From Methanomassiliicoccaceae archaeon (GTDB lineage: Archaea > Thermoplasmatota > Thermoplasmata > Methanomassiliicoccales > Methanomethylophilaceae): 5,012 nucleotides of DNA. Position numbers and translations under genes: made by a program. Shown here in pieces: positions 4,900 to 5,012 of the stretch. The stretch covers positions 1-5,012 of the forward strand of contig WQXR01000085.1 in assembly GCA_009784745.1 (NCBI GenBank), in the 5' to 3' direction. The notes below the pieces were generated by a model that was not told where the DNA came from, made no database searches, and saw nothing but the letters and a program-made list of their open reading frames with translations. Position 1 is the first letter of the stretch. Each line of letters begins with the position of its first letter.

Positions 4900-5012
4900 T
4901 TACGCGCCTCCATCGTAAGCGCTCCCACCGGGCACAGTTTGACACAGCGCCCGCATCTGTTGCAGTCGCCGTTGAATTCCAGTACATAATCATTCAGATA
5001 TATCGCGTTCTT
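4896..5012 (-). CDS. Ferredoxin, 4Fe-4S type; N-terminus cut by window edge
   Basis: The last 38 residues of a ferredoxin gene enter from the right edge and stop with TGA at 4896-4898. They contain a full CNRCGRCVKLCP cluster (CxxCxxCxxxCP pattern) that binds one 4Fe-4S centre, followed by VGALTMEARK. Whether a second cluster lies in the missing N-terminal part cannot be seen; a single remaining Cys-rich motif near the C-terminus would fit either a one- or a two-cluster protein. The stop overlaps the reductase ATG (ATGA), and the reductase ribosome-binding site is inside this gene. In Methanosarcina acetivorans a ferredoxin gene next to the geranylgeranyl reductase gene supplies it with electrons, so the same partnership is likely here. 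The true start is outside the window. Confidence 0.88.
   Translation of the reverse strand, partial: KNAIYLNDYVLEFNGDCNRCGRCVKLCPVGALTMEARK
4907..4911 (-). promoter_or_regulatory. Ribosome-binding site GGAGG for the lipid reductase
   Basis: A consensus GGAGG sits inside the end of the ferredoxin gene, 7 bases before ATG 4899. It fixes the reductase start and suggests strong, coupled translation of the pair. Confidence 0.75.

Overview
The window looks like a chromosomal segment of a euryarchaeon, most probably from Thermoplasmatota and perhaps Methanomassiliicoccales. The evidence is a canonical mevalonate kinase next to a geranylgeranyl (archaeal ether lipid) reductase with its ferredoxin, archaeal BRE/TATA-type promoters, a likely leaderless transcript, and strong GGAGG/GGTGA ribosome-binding sites elsewhere. 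The order-level assignment is inference. No mobile element, CRISPR array, rRNA or tRNA was found.

Left part (1-812, minus strand): the 5' portion of an AT-rich gene for an HD-superfamily (YfbR-like) phosphohydrolase runs off the left edge. Upstream of it lies a 97-residue basic protein of unknown function, and a GC-rich hairpin sits between the two. The small gene has a good ribosome-binding site, a TATA box about 85 bp upstream and an inverted repeat over its predicted transcription start.

Intergenic region (about 798-1142): a divergent promoter region. It holds the minus-strand promoter for the small gene, a plus-strand BRE/TATA pair close to the aminotransferase start, and several short repeats and palindromes. 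No convincing gene was found in it.

Middle (1143-3708, plus strand): a compact three-gene operon encodes a class I/II PLP aminotransferase, a 172-residue acidic protein of unknown function and mevalonate kinase. The second gene begins 8 bp after the first ends, and the third overlaps the second by an ATGA.

Right part (3709-5012, minus strand): a digeranylgeranylglycerophospholipid reductase (FAD flavoprotein) is preceded by a ferredoxin that enters from the right edge, coupled by an ATGA overlap. The reductase and mevalonate kinase converge with zero bases between their stop codons.

The genes connect functionally. Mevalonate kinase feeds the isoprenoid pathway that makes geranylgeranyl chains. 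The reductase saturates those chains in the membrane ether lipids, and the adjacent ferredoxin is its likely electron donor. The acidic protein and the aminotransferase share the kinase transcript but have no evident role in lipid synthesis. The least explained elements are the acidic operon protein, the small basic protein and the AT-rich HD gene.
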